Shown here piece by piece: positions 26,201 through 33,482 of a stretch of DNA of 64,000 bases. The notes under the pieces are model-generated. The model saw nothing but the letters and a program-made list of their open reading frames with translations. It ran no database searches and was not told the DNA's origin. The stretch spans positions 62,001 to 126,000 of the forward strand of contig JAFNEO010000045.1 in assembly GCA_017886205.1 (NCBI GenBank), given 5' to 3'. The translations under genes and the position numbers were made by a program. The DNA comes from Candidatus Aminicenantota bacterium (lineage in GTDB: Bacteria; Acidobacteriota; Aminicenantia; Aminicenantales; UBA8522). Numbering within the stretch: the stretch's first letter is position 1; the number at the start of each line of letters is the position of its first letter.

Positions 26201-26435
26201 TATCGAGAAGGCGATCGAGGCTTACCAGAAACTCCTCAATTTCGATCCAAAAGGTCAAGACCGCCGGATGCACATTCCCGTTTATCATTATCGCCTGGCG
26301 AAGCTCTATGAGTCGAAGGGGCTCAAGGAACAAGCGCGGGCAGAATATCAGAAGCTGCTTGAGGACTGGAAGGATGCGGATCCCGGCATTCCCGAGCTCG
26401 TTGATGCGAAGGTCCGCCTGACCTCGCTCAAATAA
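23277..26435 (+). CDS. Transmembrane Ser/Thr protein kinase with zinc ribbon, TolB-like domain and TPR repeats (copy 2)
   Basis: 1052 residues with the same architecture as the gene at 7859: zinc ribbon (KCPKC...CGRC), kinase (LGRGGMG, EIALKLI, VHRDLKPGN, DFGIARS), membrane helix (FLIPALAVVVLAVLGFVLS), TolB-like segment (VAVINFQNQTGDAAYDY), then TPRs. Length and domain order are conserved throughout, so the two are full paralogues; the kinase and TolB-like parts are more similar than the TPRs, as expected if the C-terminus is the variable sensor. The 3' end is 11 bases from the convergent nucleotidyltransferase gene. Confidence 0.9.
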   Translation: MATKCPKCHFDNPPDTIFCGRCATKLDAAAQPSFTLTLETPLDELPRGAVFGGRYEVIEELGRGGMGSVYRVEDKKVNEEIALKLINPEIAQDRKIIDRFSHELKVARQISHRNVCRMYDLGEAEGSHFITMEYVQGEDLRSLLKRIGRLPEDKALSIAGQVADGLAEAHHLGIVHRDLKPGNVMVDREGNAKIMDFGIARSTKAKVVTATGLIIGTPDYMSPEQAEAKEVDGRSDIYSLGVILYEMTTGQVPFEGETALAVAMKHKSEKPRDPRDFNPQISVALSRLILKCLEKEKEKRFQTAAELSAEIEAICGGLPTAERMKPGRKTLTPREITVTFKLRRFLIPALAVVVLAVLGFVLSRIVLKPKPGERSVAVINFQNQTGDAAYDYFQKAIPNLLITSLEQSKYLQVTTFERLRDLMRQMGKAEVETIDGDLGFELCRQDNVEVLVLGSYVKAGETFATDVKIFDVKTRKMIKSFTAQGTGAQSILDKQIGDLSRQISRGVGLSKKAVDETKTLMAQTPTASIDAYKYYLAGHEKIEKSYWDEARKDLEKAIELDPQFALAYYDLCIALSQSGNLLASREALTKAKELSARAPEKDRLYIEAAWASRSEGDYEKRLRILQEIAAKYPKEKDIHLTLIAYYDAHGMFPQAIAEAEKGLTLDPKWSLMLEYLGWVYRNSGDPAKGEEILKQAAAAAPGEPDPLDSLGQMCYLDGRLDEAVEYYKEALKVKPDFGCEEIIAYIHAVKGNYGDALAWIDQFILMALNNGNKGRGYWWKAVFNHISGRRGQAKAEMERFKRFAESGGADNVFPLIAALYGEALLFFDSGDYENAVRSLSQGQQATLDFYRPTKDASSVEALISFERDLVSGFVAVREGRSEAARGKIEAATAAWPGSERARLGRDRVLEQALIRLRADVLVLEGKPAEAIALMDKEFKPIMRGVGLTVMLFATLFLNFPLEQDVVPCAYEKMGDIEKAIEAYQKLLNFDPKGQDRRMHIPVYHYRLAKLYESKGLKEQARAEYQKLLEDWKDADPGIPELVDAKVRLTSLK

Positions 26436-26446
26436 GCAAACCAGGC

Positions 26447-26911
26447 CTACTTTCTTTTGGCCTTTTTGACCCGTTCGAGATACTTGGCGTCGAGCAGATC
26501 ACGGTCCCGGCCGACCGCCTTTTTGTTCTTGATTAGATCCTCGAGCGAGATAAAAAAAACGTTTATATCCCCGTATTTCGCTCTGACTCTGTTCTTCCAG
26601 GCCGATGGAAATTCAATCCCAGCACAGGCCGTGATGATGTCGATTCTGACCGGCACAAACCCGAGCTGGATGATCATATCGCGCTGGAGGAAGTCGGCCG
26701 CTATGACTCCTGGTTCCATTCCCCAAAACTCCGTGATAGCGGCAACCACTCTAGTCCCATTCTCTTTGCTCGCCTCGACCAAGATATCGATATCTTTGGT
26801 ATAGCGCGGCTCGGCGTGATAGGAATAAGCAAATCCCCCGACGATCAGGTACTTAACTTTTTTTGCGCCGAGTAACCTTAAGAAATCTCTGAAGTCCTTT
26901 TCGACTCTCAT
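26447..26911 (-). CDS. Nucleotidyltransferase-fold protein (second module)
   Basis: 154 residues. VGGFAYSYHAEPRYTKDIDI is the nucleotidyltransferase core (G-G...DID), followed by VPVRIDIIT with the third acidic residue. It ends with a basic tail. The gene for a small partner overlaps its start by 59 bases. A fragment of a close relative remains at 18803-18896. Function is probably as for the 11451 gene, possibly the antitoxin half of a module; no catalytic activity can be asserted. Confidence 0.75.
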   Translation of the reverse strand: MRVEKDFRDFLRLLGAKKVKYLIVGGFAYSYHAEPRYTKDIDILVEASKENGTRVVAAITEFWGMEPGVIAADFLQRDMIIQLGFVPVRIDIITACAGIEFPSAWKNRVRAKYGDINVFFISLEDLIKNKKAVGRDRDLLDAKYLERVKKAKRK

Positions 26912-27044
26912 GTCTTAGATCATAAACCATTTCCCGGAGGTGTTGAAGGGCATCCAGCTTTTCGGCCGGCGATTTTTGCAGCCAATATTGGAAGTCCTGT
27001 TCGTCCGATTGACTAAGGGGAACGAATCTGATCGCCTTGGCCAT
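26853..27044 (-). CDS. Small protein upstream of a nucleotidyltransferase
   Basis: 63 residues from the ATG at 27044 (MAKAIRFVPLSQSDEQDFQY); an earlier in-frame ATG adds 22 unsupported residues. The core WLQKSPAEKLDALQHLREMV resembles the SPRERLQIAF motif of the small protein at 11249, and both precede a nucleotidyltransferase gene. The basic tail (LKVTRRKKS) is encoded within the overlap. Function unknown. Confidence 0.6.
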   Translation of the reverse strand: MAKAIRFVPLSQSDEQDFQYWLQKSPAEKLDALQHLREMVYDLRHESRKGLQRFLKVTRRKKS

Positions 27045-27144
27045 CGGAATTAGATTATCAGATCGTATGTGTTTTTTCAACCGACCCAACCCCCCGAAAG
27101 TAAGGGCCAAAACGCGAAGACACTTGGCCTGACCTCCTGAAGCT

Positions 27145-27219
27145 CACCCTCTCCCCGACCCTCTCCCATCAATAGGGAGAGGGGGATACGGACAATTCGG
27201 AAATTGATATGGTGTCCCA
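27145..27219. repeat. Composite palindromic repeat, copy 3 (uninterrupted reference copy)
   Basis: Module A has arms CCCTCTCCCAT and ATAGGGAGAGGG; module B is GGACAATTCGGAAATTGATA followed by TGTCCC. The 27045-27390 gap contains only this repeat and the promoter of the octahaem cytochrome gene. Confidence 0.8.
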
Positions 27220-27311
27220 CTTTTTTCCCCTTTTTGTTCTTTGTTTTATGAACGCATTTTTCGGTCCCTTTCATTTGGAATATGTCCCCATATATTCTCG
27301 GGAAACTAATA

Positions 27312-27340
27312 TTGTGTCATCGGTTTTTTTGTGGTATAGA
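27312..27340 (+). promoter_or_regulatory. Predicted promoter of the octahaem cytochrome gene, with a dyad at the -10 box
   Basis: TTGTGT (27312-27317), 17 bases, TATAGA (27335-27340). The -10 box lies inside the inverted repeat GGTAT-AGA-ATACC, a possible operator. Confidence 0.5.
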
Positions 27341-27390
27341 ATACCGCACCAGATGCTGAAAACGGCATAAAACAAGAGATGGAGGTTAAG

Positions 27391-28635
27391 GTGAAGCAGA
27401 GAATCCATTTCATCAGTCTGATCGTTTTCCTGAGCGCCTTCCTGGTTAAGCCTCTTCTCAGCCAGCAGTGCGTCGAGTGCCATAAAAAGACAACTCCTAA
27501 CATCGTCAGCGACTGGCAGTTGAGCAAACACAGCCAGAACGATGTCGACTGCACCGTCTGTCACGGCGAGGACCACAAAGCGGCCAACGACTATGCCGTT
27601 GCCCGAATCCCCACTCCCGACACCTGCGCCCAGTGCCATGAGGAAAAGGTCGCCCAGTTCAAGAAAGGTAAGCACGCCCTAGCCTGGACCGCCATGAAGG
27701 CCATGCCCACGGCCCACGCCCAGCCCGTCGCCATGATGGAAGGCATGAAGGGCTGCGGAGGGTGCCACAAGATCGGCCTCAAGTCCGAGGCCGAAATTCG
27801 CGCGCTCCAGCAGGCCGGGTCCGGGTTCGGCCGCGCCTCCTGCGATGCCTGCCACACCCGGCACATCTTCTCGGTTACAGAGGCCAAGCAGCCGCAGGCC
27901 TGCCAGACCTGCCACATGGGCTTCGACCATCCCCAGTGGGAGATGTATTCCGCCTCCAAGCACGGCGTCCGCTATCTCTTAAAGCAGAACAAGACCCTTC
28001 CCGAGACCGTCGCCGCCCCCTCCTGCCAGACCTGCCACATGCAGGAAGGGAACCACGAGGTCCGGGCCGCCTGGGGCTTCCTGGCGGTGCGGCTTCCCAT
28101 GCCGGAAGACAAGCAGTGGACCGCCGACCGGGCCACCATCCTCCAGGGCTTGGGTGTCCTTGACCCGGCCGGGAATCCCACCGGACGACTCGAGGTGGTC
28201 AAGGCCGCCGACCTCGCCCGCCTAACCCAGGAAGCCTGGCAGGCCGAACGGGATAAGATGATCAAGACCTGCAACCAATGCCACAGTGTCAACTTCGCCA
28301 AGGCGGAGCTGGCCAAGGGCGACGACATGATCAGAGAAGTCGACCACCTGATGGCCGAGGCCATCCACATCGTCGCCCGGCTCTACAACGACGGCATCAT
28401 CCCCAAGCCGGCCAGCTACGCTTACCCGTTCCCCGACCTCCTCACTTTCCACGATGCGGCGACCGAGGTCGAGCAGGAGCTCTTCGTCATGTTCCTGGAG
28501 CACAGGATGCGCTCTTTCCAGGGGACTTTCCATGCCAACCCGGACTACGCGCTCTGGTACGGCTGGAGCGAGATGCGACGGTCGCTCAAGAAGGTCGAAA
28601 CCATGGCCGCCGAGATGCGCAAGGCTGACCATTAG
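27391..28635 (+). CDS. Octahaem c-type cytochrome of the hydroxylamine oxidoreductase family
   Basis: About 414 residues. GTG at 27391 is preferred, since GGAGG lies 5 bases before it and the ATG at 27379 overlaps that site. After a signal peptide (IVFLSAFLVKPLLSQ) come eight CXXCH motifs: CVECH, CTVCH, CAQCH, CGGCH, CDACH, CQTCH, CQTCH, CNQCH. Features of HAO-family proteins include SASKHGVRY and the helical C-terminus with FLEHRMRSFQGTFHANPDYA. In nitrifiers such enzymes oxidise hydroxylamine; in anaerobes related proteins reduce nitrite or hydroxylamine to ammonia. Given the surrounding quinol-linked genes, a reductive role is the better inference. The substrate and any protein-haem tyrosine link are not determined. 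Confidence 0.8.
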   Translation: MKQRIHFISLIVFLSAFLVKPLLSQQCVECHKKTTPNIVSDWQLSKHSQNDVDCTVCHGEDHKAANDYAVARIPTPDTCAQCHEEKVAQFKKGKHALAWTAMKAMPTAHAQPVAMMEGMKGCGGCHKIGLKSEAEIRALQQAGSGFGRASCDACHTRHIFSVTEAKQPQACQTCHMGFDHPQWEMYSASKHGVRYLLKQNKTLPETVAAPSCQTCHMQEGNHEVRAAWGFLAVRLPMPEDKQWTADRATILQGLGVLDPAGNPTGRLEVVKAADLARLTQEAWQAERDKMIKTCNQCHSVNFAKAELAKGDDMIREVDHLMAEAIHIVARLYNDGIIPKPASYAYPFPDLLTFHDAATEVEQELFVMFLEHRMRSFQGTFHANPDYALWYGWSEMRRSLKKVETMAAEMRKADH

Positions 28636-28685
28636 GCGACGATCCCCCGCCTCTTCGTAGGAGGGGATAATCGGGTGGTTCCATC

Positions 28686-28727
28686 CACCCTCTCCTCGAT
28701 CCTCTCCCATCGAGGGAGAGGAGGGAC
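28686..28727. repeat. Composite palindromic repeat, partial copy 4 (module A only)
   Basis: CACCCTCTCC...CCTCTCCCATCGAGGGAGAGG; module B is absent. It lies between the octahaem cytochrome gene and the promoter of the ResB gene. Confidence 0.65.
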
Positions 28728-28750
28728 AAAAAACGGGAACGATAGGGGCG

Positions 28751-28779
28751 TTGAAAATATTTGAGTATTCCGATATTAT
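28751..28779 (+). promoter_or_regulatory. Predicted promoter of the ResB-CcsA-cytochrome cluster
   Basis: TTGAAA (28751-28756), 17 bases, TATTAT (28774-28779), about 28 bases before the ResB start. It probably drives the genes to about 35842, which have short gaps or overlaps. Confidence 0.6.
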
Positions 28780-28807
28780 TTATAGTCTTTAAAAGGCGAA
28801 AAAAGGT

Positions 28808-30163
28808 ATGCTTAGAGCACTGAAAAATTTTTTCACTTCGATCAAGGTGGCCATCGTCCTTCTGATCATCCTGATCGCCGCCTCCATACTGGGCACCCTG
28901 ATCCCCCAGGGCCGGTCGGGCCAGGAATACCTGGTCCGGTACGGCCAGCTCGGCGGCCTCCTCCAGAAGCTCCAGTTCACCCGGCTGTACCAGTCCTTCT
29001 GGTACATCGCCATCCTGGCCCTTTTCAGCCTCAATATCATCATCTGCACGCTCGTCCGCCTCTCCCCGAAGCTCCATCGAGTCTTCCGGCCTAAGTGCGA
29101 CCTCAACCCTAAGAGTGTACAGGTCCTCAAGGTCAAAGATAGGATCAAAATGGCGATGGCGCCGCCTGCGGCCGTGCAGGCTGTCAAGGCCGAACTCGGC
29201 CGCCATCACTACCGCGTCCGGGAGCAGGCCGCGGAGAAAAAACATTGCCTTCTCGCCAGAAAAAAGATTCTGGGGATTTTCGGCTCCGATGTCGTGCACG
29301 TCGGCCTCCTGATTATCCTGGCCGGAGGCATCATCAGCGGTCTGGCCGGCGTGCGCGGGAGCCTCACTCTCTCCGAAAACCAAACCCTCCCCGTCCCCCA
29401 GGCCAGCTTCTCCGTCCGCCTGGACAAGTTCATCACCGAGTTCTATCCCGACGGAAGCGTCAAGGACTGGAAGAGCGAGCTCACGATCATCGAGGGGGAT
29501 AAACCCGTCTTCCAGAAGTCCGTCGAAGTCAACCACCCGATGAGCTACAAGGGGTTCGTCTTCTACCAGAGCGGCTACGGCTCGGACTGGGAAAACCCGG
29601 AACTCGAGGTCTGGCTCAAAAAGAAGAGCGACCCGGGCTATATCAAGAACATCCGGCTAAGAATCGGCCAGCCGGCCGCAGTCGAAGGAGAGGATATCAC
29701 GCTGACCGCCGTCCGCTTCCTGCCTGACTTTGTACTAGACGAAAAGAACCAGCCCTCGACCCGCTCCCTCGAACTCAACAACCCGGCCGCCCTCATCCGG
29801 GGAGAGCGAGCCGGAGCGGAGGTCTTCTCCGGCTGGATCTTCGCCAAGTTCCCCGATTTCGCCCAGATGCACCAGGCCCAGGAGAGCGAGTTCAAACCCG
29901 AGCTCAAGGACGTTAAAGCCCCGCAGTATTCCGTCCTCCAGACGGCCAAGGACCCGGGAGTTTCTTTGATCTGGGTCGGCTGCGCGGTGCTGATGCTCGG
30001 GCTCTTCCTGGCCTTCTACTGGCCGACGCGGGAAATCCGCCTCGTCCTCGAGGAAAGCCAGGGGAAAACGGAGATCGCGGCGGGCGGAATCTCGGCCAAG
30101 AGCCGGGAGGCTTTTCAATCCGAATTTGAAAGCATCATGAGTACTTTGAGGAAAACGAAATGA
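28808..30163 (+). CDS. resB: Cytochrome c biogenesis protein ResB (system II)
   Basis: 451 residues. N-terminal helices (AIVLLIILIAASILGTLIPQ and YIAILALFSLNIIICTLVRL), a further helix near 165-185 (VVHVGLLIILAGGIISGLAG), a large periplasmic domain with NHPMSYKGFVFYQSGYG, and a last helix (LIWVGCAVLMLGLFLAFYWP). With CcsA it moves haem across the membrane and attaches it to CXXCH sites of secreted cytochromes. The stop overlaps the CcsA start (ATGA). The location inside a multihaem cluster suggests it serves these cytochromes in particular, which matters because two of them carry non-standard motifs. Confidence 0.9.
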   Translation: MLRALKNFFTSIKVAIVLLIILIAASILGTLIPQGRSGQEYLVRYGQLGGLLQKLQFTRLYQSFWYIAILALFSLNIIICTLVRLSPKLHRVFRPKCDLNPKSVQVLKVKDRIKMAMAPPAAVQAVKAELGRHHYRVREQAAEKKHCLLARKKILGIFGSDVVHVGLLIILAGGIISGLAGVRGSLTLSENQTLPVPQASFSVRLDKFITEFYPDGSVKDWKSELTIIEGDKPVFQKSVEVNHPMSYKGFVFYQSGYGSDWENPELEVWLKKKSDPGYIKNIRLRIGQPAAVEGEDITLTAVRFLPDFVLDEKNQPSTRSLELNNPAALIRGERAGAEVFSGWIFAKFPDFAQMHQAQESEFKPELKDVKAPQYSVLQTAKDPGVSLIWVGCAVLMLGLFLAFYWPTREIRLVLEESQGKTEIAAGGISAKSREAFQSEFESIMSTLRKTK

Positions 30164-30978
30164 GCGAATCCACCATCTTCACCCTGGCTTTCATCCTGTA
30201 TATCGGGTCGGCGTTTTCCTACCTCGCCTATCTTTATTCCAAGCGGGAGAATATGGCCAAGGCGGGCGCAATTTTCGCCCTCTTCGGCCTGCTCCTCCAC
30301 ACGCTGGCCCTCATCCTGCGGACGATTCAGAGCGGCCACGCCCCATTCACCAACATGTACGAGTCGCTCTCGTTCCTGGCCTGGGCGACTATCCTCGCCT
30401 ACCTCGTCATCGAGTGGAAATACAAGGTCCGGAAGCCGGGCGCCTACCTGCTGCTCATCGTCGTCGGGCTGATGGCTCTGGCCTCGTCCCCCCTCATGCC
30501 CAAGGACGCGACGCCGCTCGTGCCGGCGCTCCAGAGCTACTGGCTCTGGCTCCATGTCTCGGTGACCCTGCTCGGAGAAGCCTTTTTCGCCGTCGCCTTC
30601 ATCACCAGCATCATGTACCTCCGGGCCAAGGCCCGAGAAAGGAAGGGGCAGGCGCCTAAATCGGGCCTCACCGCCGAGCGGCTGGATTCCATCAGCTACC
30701 GGGCCATTTCCGTCGGCTTCCCCCTTTTCACCCTGGGAGGCCTCGTCTTCGGCATGGTCTGGGCCTACAAGGCCTGGGGCAGCTATTGGACCTGGGATCC
30801 CAAGGAAGTCTGGAGTCTGATTACCTGGTTTGTCTTCGCTCTTTACCTCCACACCCGGATCGTCATGGGCTGGAAAGGACGGCGCTCGGCCGCCATCGCC
30901 ATCATCGGTTTTTTGGCTGCTCTATTCACCTATTTCGGAGTCAACTATCTCCTGGCCGGACTCCACTCATACGCCTGA
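30160..30978 (+). CDS. ccsA: Cytochrome c biogenesis protein CcsA/ResC (haem handling subunit)
   Basis: 272 residues, about eight membrane helices. The tryptophan-rich WGSYWTWDPKEVWSLITWFV is the WWD haem-handling motif of CcsA/CcmC/CcmF proteins, and histidines flank it (SGHAPFTNMYESL; LHTRIVMGW). It is translationally coupled to ResB, and together they form the system II synthetase. Confidence 0.92.
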   Translation: MSESTIFTLAFILYIGSAFSYLAYLYSKRENMAKAGAIFALFGLLLHTLALILRTIQSGHAPFTNMYESLSFLAWATILAYLVIEWKYKVRKPGAYLLLIVVGLMALASSPLMPKDATPLVPALQSYWLWLHVSVTLLGEAFFAVAFITSIMYLRAKARERKGQAPKSGLTAERLDSISYRAISVGFPLFTLGGLVFGMVWAYKAWGSYWTWDPKEVWSLITWFVFALYLHTRIVMGWKGRRSAAIAIIGFLAALFTYFGVNYLLAGLHSYA

Positions 30979-30996
30979 GCCAAGGGATAGCGAAAA

Positions 30997-31015
30997 GTCA
31001 TCCTGAGGAGCGTAG
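30997..31015. repeat. Repeat fragment providing the ribosome-binding site of the next gene
   Basis: GTCATCCTGAGGAGCGTAG matches the beginning of a widespread intergenic repeat (recalled from other bacterial genomes, not searched here). Its GAGGAG (31005-31010) lies 7 bases before the ATG at 31018 and would act as the Shine-Dalgarno sequence. Confidence 0.5.
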
Positions 31016-31017
31016 AA

Positions 31018-33045
31018 ATGCCTGCTGATGAAGGAAAATCTCCCAGCCCTCCCCTTGAAGAAATAAAGCCGAAGAAGAAGTCCCGGAAGAAAAGATTGTT
31101 CATCGCCCTCGGGATACTTATCTTCATATTCCTTCTTTTCGCCGGCACGGCCGAGTACACTTCCCATCACAATTTCTGCTCCGTATGCCACTATATGAAG
31201 CCATTCTACAAGAGCTGGCAGGAGTCCGCCCATTCCGGAATTGAGTGCAGCAAGTGCCACTATCCGCCGGGGATGCGGTCCTTCCTGCGGGTCAAGCTCG
31301 AAGGCCTCAACCAGGTCCTCCGCTACTGGACAAAGCTCTATGTCAAGTCCAAACCCTGGGCCGAGATCCCGGATGAAAGCTGTCTGCGGCCGGGATGCCA
31401 TGAAAAGAGGCTCCTCGAGGGTCGGGTCCAGTTCAAGTCGGTCATTTTCGACCATAAGGTCCACCTGGGAGACTTGCGAAGGGGCAAGCAACTGCGCTGC
31501 ACGAGCTGTCATTCCCAGATCGTCCAGGGAGACCACATCACCGTCACGGAAAGCTCCTGTTTCATCTGCCACTTCAAGGCCAGCGAGCACTACCCCCAGA
31601 TCTCCAGCTGCTCCCACTGCCATCTCCGGGCTGACCTGAGCTCGGATAAAGCGCGTTTCAACCATACGGTCGTCTTTGAGAAAAACTTCAGCTGCGACAA
31701 GTGCCACAGTCAAATCATCCTCGGCGACGGCGCCGTCCCAAGGGAGAACTGCTACCGTTGCCACTTCGAAAGAGACCGGCTGGAGAAGTACGGCGATACT
31801 GACCTGATGCATTCCATGCATATCTCCTCCCACAAGATCGAGTGCAACCAGTGTCACCTGGAGATCCAGCACAAGATCGTCAAGGACATCGAGACCATCG
31901 CCGACTGCCGGACCTGCCACACCGGGTTCCATGAGGCCCAAAAGATTCTCTACACCGGCCAGGGCGGGAAGGGCGTGGCCCATCCGAAACCCAACGTCAT
32001 GCTGGAAAAGGGCCTGAGCTGCAAGGGCTGCCACATGTTCCACGAGGAGGCCGGAGGGAAGCTGGTCAAGAGTGATACCCTGGTCTCCCGCGAAAAGGCC
32101 TGCGAATCCTGCCACGGGTTGGGGTTCGGCCGCATCCTCAAGAACTGGCAAGTCTCGACCGAGAAAAAACTCGGACAGATCAAGAGCGTCTATGCCAAAG
32201 CGGACAGCGAGGTCGCCGCTTCCCGGAGCGCCGAAAGAGCCAAAGCTCGGGAGCTCCTCCAGGAGGCCGCCTTCAACATCGATGTCGTGGACAAGGGCAA
32301 GGCCGTCCACAACATCTCCTACTCTCAGGATCTGTTGCTAGCTGCTGTCCAACGCATCGAGGAGGCGCTCCAGGCAGCCGGTTCTTCATACCGCCCGGAG
32401 AAGCTCCTGATCGAGACGGCAGCCGCTCCCGGCCAGTGCTCCCAATGCCACGCCGGGATCGAAGAGATCAACGTCGATATATTCGGCTTGTCTTTTCCCC
32501 ACAAGACCCACGTCGTCGGCAAGAAGATGGAGTGCGGCCTCTGCCACTCCAACTCCCGGCGCCACGGCGAATTCATCTCCTCCAAGAAGAGCTGTGCCAC
32601 CTGCCATCACGAGGAAGCAAAGAAGGAGTGCGGGAGCTGCCATTCCCTCCAGAAAACGCTGTACGGCGGGGGCACGATCGACGGCTTCTCCGTTCCCAAG
32701 GACCTAATGGCTGAAGGAGGGGCAGATTGCGACGGTTGCCATGAGCGTAAAGACGGCCGCATCAGCCGTTCGGACGCCGCCACCTGCGCTAACTGCCACG
32801 AGGAGGGCTACAAAAAAACGTTCGAGGAATGGCAGGCGACTTACCGGGAACTCCGGGCCGGCCTCGAGGCCGCGCTGGCTGAAAAGAAGATGCAGAGTCT
32901 GAGTCAGGAAGGCAAAGCACGCCTGGCCGAAATCGAGAAGGCCATGCGGAGGCTCGACCAGGACGGAAGCTCCGGGGTCCACAATTCCCAGTTTATTCAG
33001 GACGTATTGACAATGCTGACCAAAGAGATAAAATCTGTCGCCTGA
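31018..33045 (+). CDS. Membrane-anchored NapC/NirT-type multihaem cytochrome with 18 haem motifs
   Basis: 675 residues. A basic cytoplasmic tail and one helix (about 27-44) are followed by a NapC/NirT-like start (FCSVCHYMKPFYKSWQESAH then CSKCHYPPGM), the quinol-oxidising module of that family. There are 17 CXXCH motifs and one CX4CH (CLRPGCH, the third site). Two haem-free helical stretches, between sites 12 and 13 and at the C-terminus, are charged and probably coiled coil. Likely role: receive electrons from quinol at the periplasmic side of the inner membrane and spread them to soluble partners. Size and haem number far exceed NapC/NrfH (4 haems), so the bulk is a fused haem wire. The Rieske gene follows after 10 bases. 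Confidence 0.85.
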   Translation: MPADEGKSPSPPLEEIKPKKKSRKKRLFIALGILIFIFLLFAGTAEYTSHHNFCSVCHYMKPFYKSWQESAHSGIECSKCHYPPGMRSFLRVKLEGLNQVLRYWTKLYVKSKPWAEIPDESCLRPGCHEKRLLEGRVQFKSVIFDHKVHLGDLRRGKQLRCTSCHSQIVQGDHITVTESSCFICHFKASEHYPQISSCSHCHLRADLSSDKARFNHTVVFEKNFSCDKCHSQIILGDGAVPRENCYRCHFERDRLEKYGDTDLMHSMHISSHKIECNQCHLEIQHKIVKDIETIADCRTCHTGFHEAQKILYTGQGGKGVAHPKPNVMLEKGLSCKGCHMFHEEAGGKLVKSDTLVSREKACESCHGLGFGRILKNWQVSTEKKLGQIKSVYAKADSEVAASRSAERAKARELLQEAAFNIDVVDKGKAVHNISYSQDLLLAAVQRIEEALQAAGSSYRPEKLLIETAAAPGQCSQCHAGIEEINVDIFGLSFPHKTHVVGKKMECGLCHSNSRRHGEFISSKKSCATCHHEEAKKECGSCHSLQKTLYGGGTIDGFSVPKDLMAEGGADCDGCHERKDGRISRSDAATCANCHEEGYKKTFEEWQATYRELRAGLEAALAEKKMQSLSQEGKARLAEIEKAMRRLDQDGSSGVHNSQFIQDVLTMLTKEIKSVA

Positions 33046-33055
33046 TAGAGCGCCC

Positions 33056-33481
33056 ATGAACAGACGGACCTTCGTCAACCTCTTCCTCGGCGGGTCGTTC
33101 CTGGGGACCGTCGTCTCGTTTCTCTATCCCGTTATCCGCTATCTCATCCCACCTCGCCAGGCCGAAGCCGTCGCCAAGAGGATCATCGCCGCCAAAGTCG
33201 GCGAGCTGGCGCCGAACTCGGCCAAACTGTTCAGATTCGGATCGTCAGCGGCCGTCCTGATCAACACCTCCGACGGTGAACTCCGGGCTTTTTCGGCGAC
33301 CTGCACCCACCTCACCTGCACCGTCCGCTATGAGGGCGACACCGAAACTCTTTTCTGCCCCTGTCATAACGGCCGTTTCGACCTAGCCGGGAACGTCATC
33401 TCCGGGCCGCCGCCGAGGCCCCTGGAAGCCTACGAAGTAGAGGTCTCGGGCGGCGATATCTTCGTCTCCAGGAAAGCCTGA
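33056..33481 (+). CDS. Rieske iron-sulfur protein of a bc-type quinol oxidoreductase
   Basis: 141 residues. N-terminal membrane anchor with a twin-arginine start (MNRRTFVNLFLGGSF), then the 2Fe-2S motifs CTHLTC and CPCHNGRF and the GPPPRPLEAYEV loop. It transfers electrons from quinol to the next carrier. Cytochrome b starts 2 bases downstream. No cytochrome c1 or f gene is seen; multihaem proteins occupy that position. Confidence 0.93.
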   Translation: MNRRTFVNLFLGGSFLGTVVSFLYPVIRYLIPPRQAEAVAKRIIAAKVGELAPNSAKLFRFGSSAAVLINTSDGELRAFSATCTHLTCTVRYEGDTETLFCPCHNGRFDLAGNVISGPPPRPLEAYEVEVSGGDIFVSRKA

Positions 33482-33482
33482 G

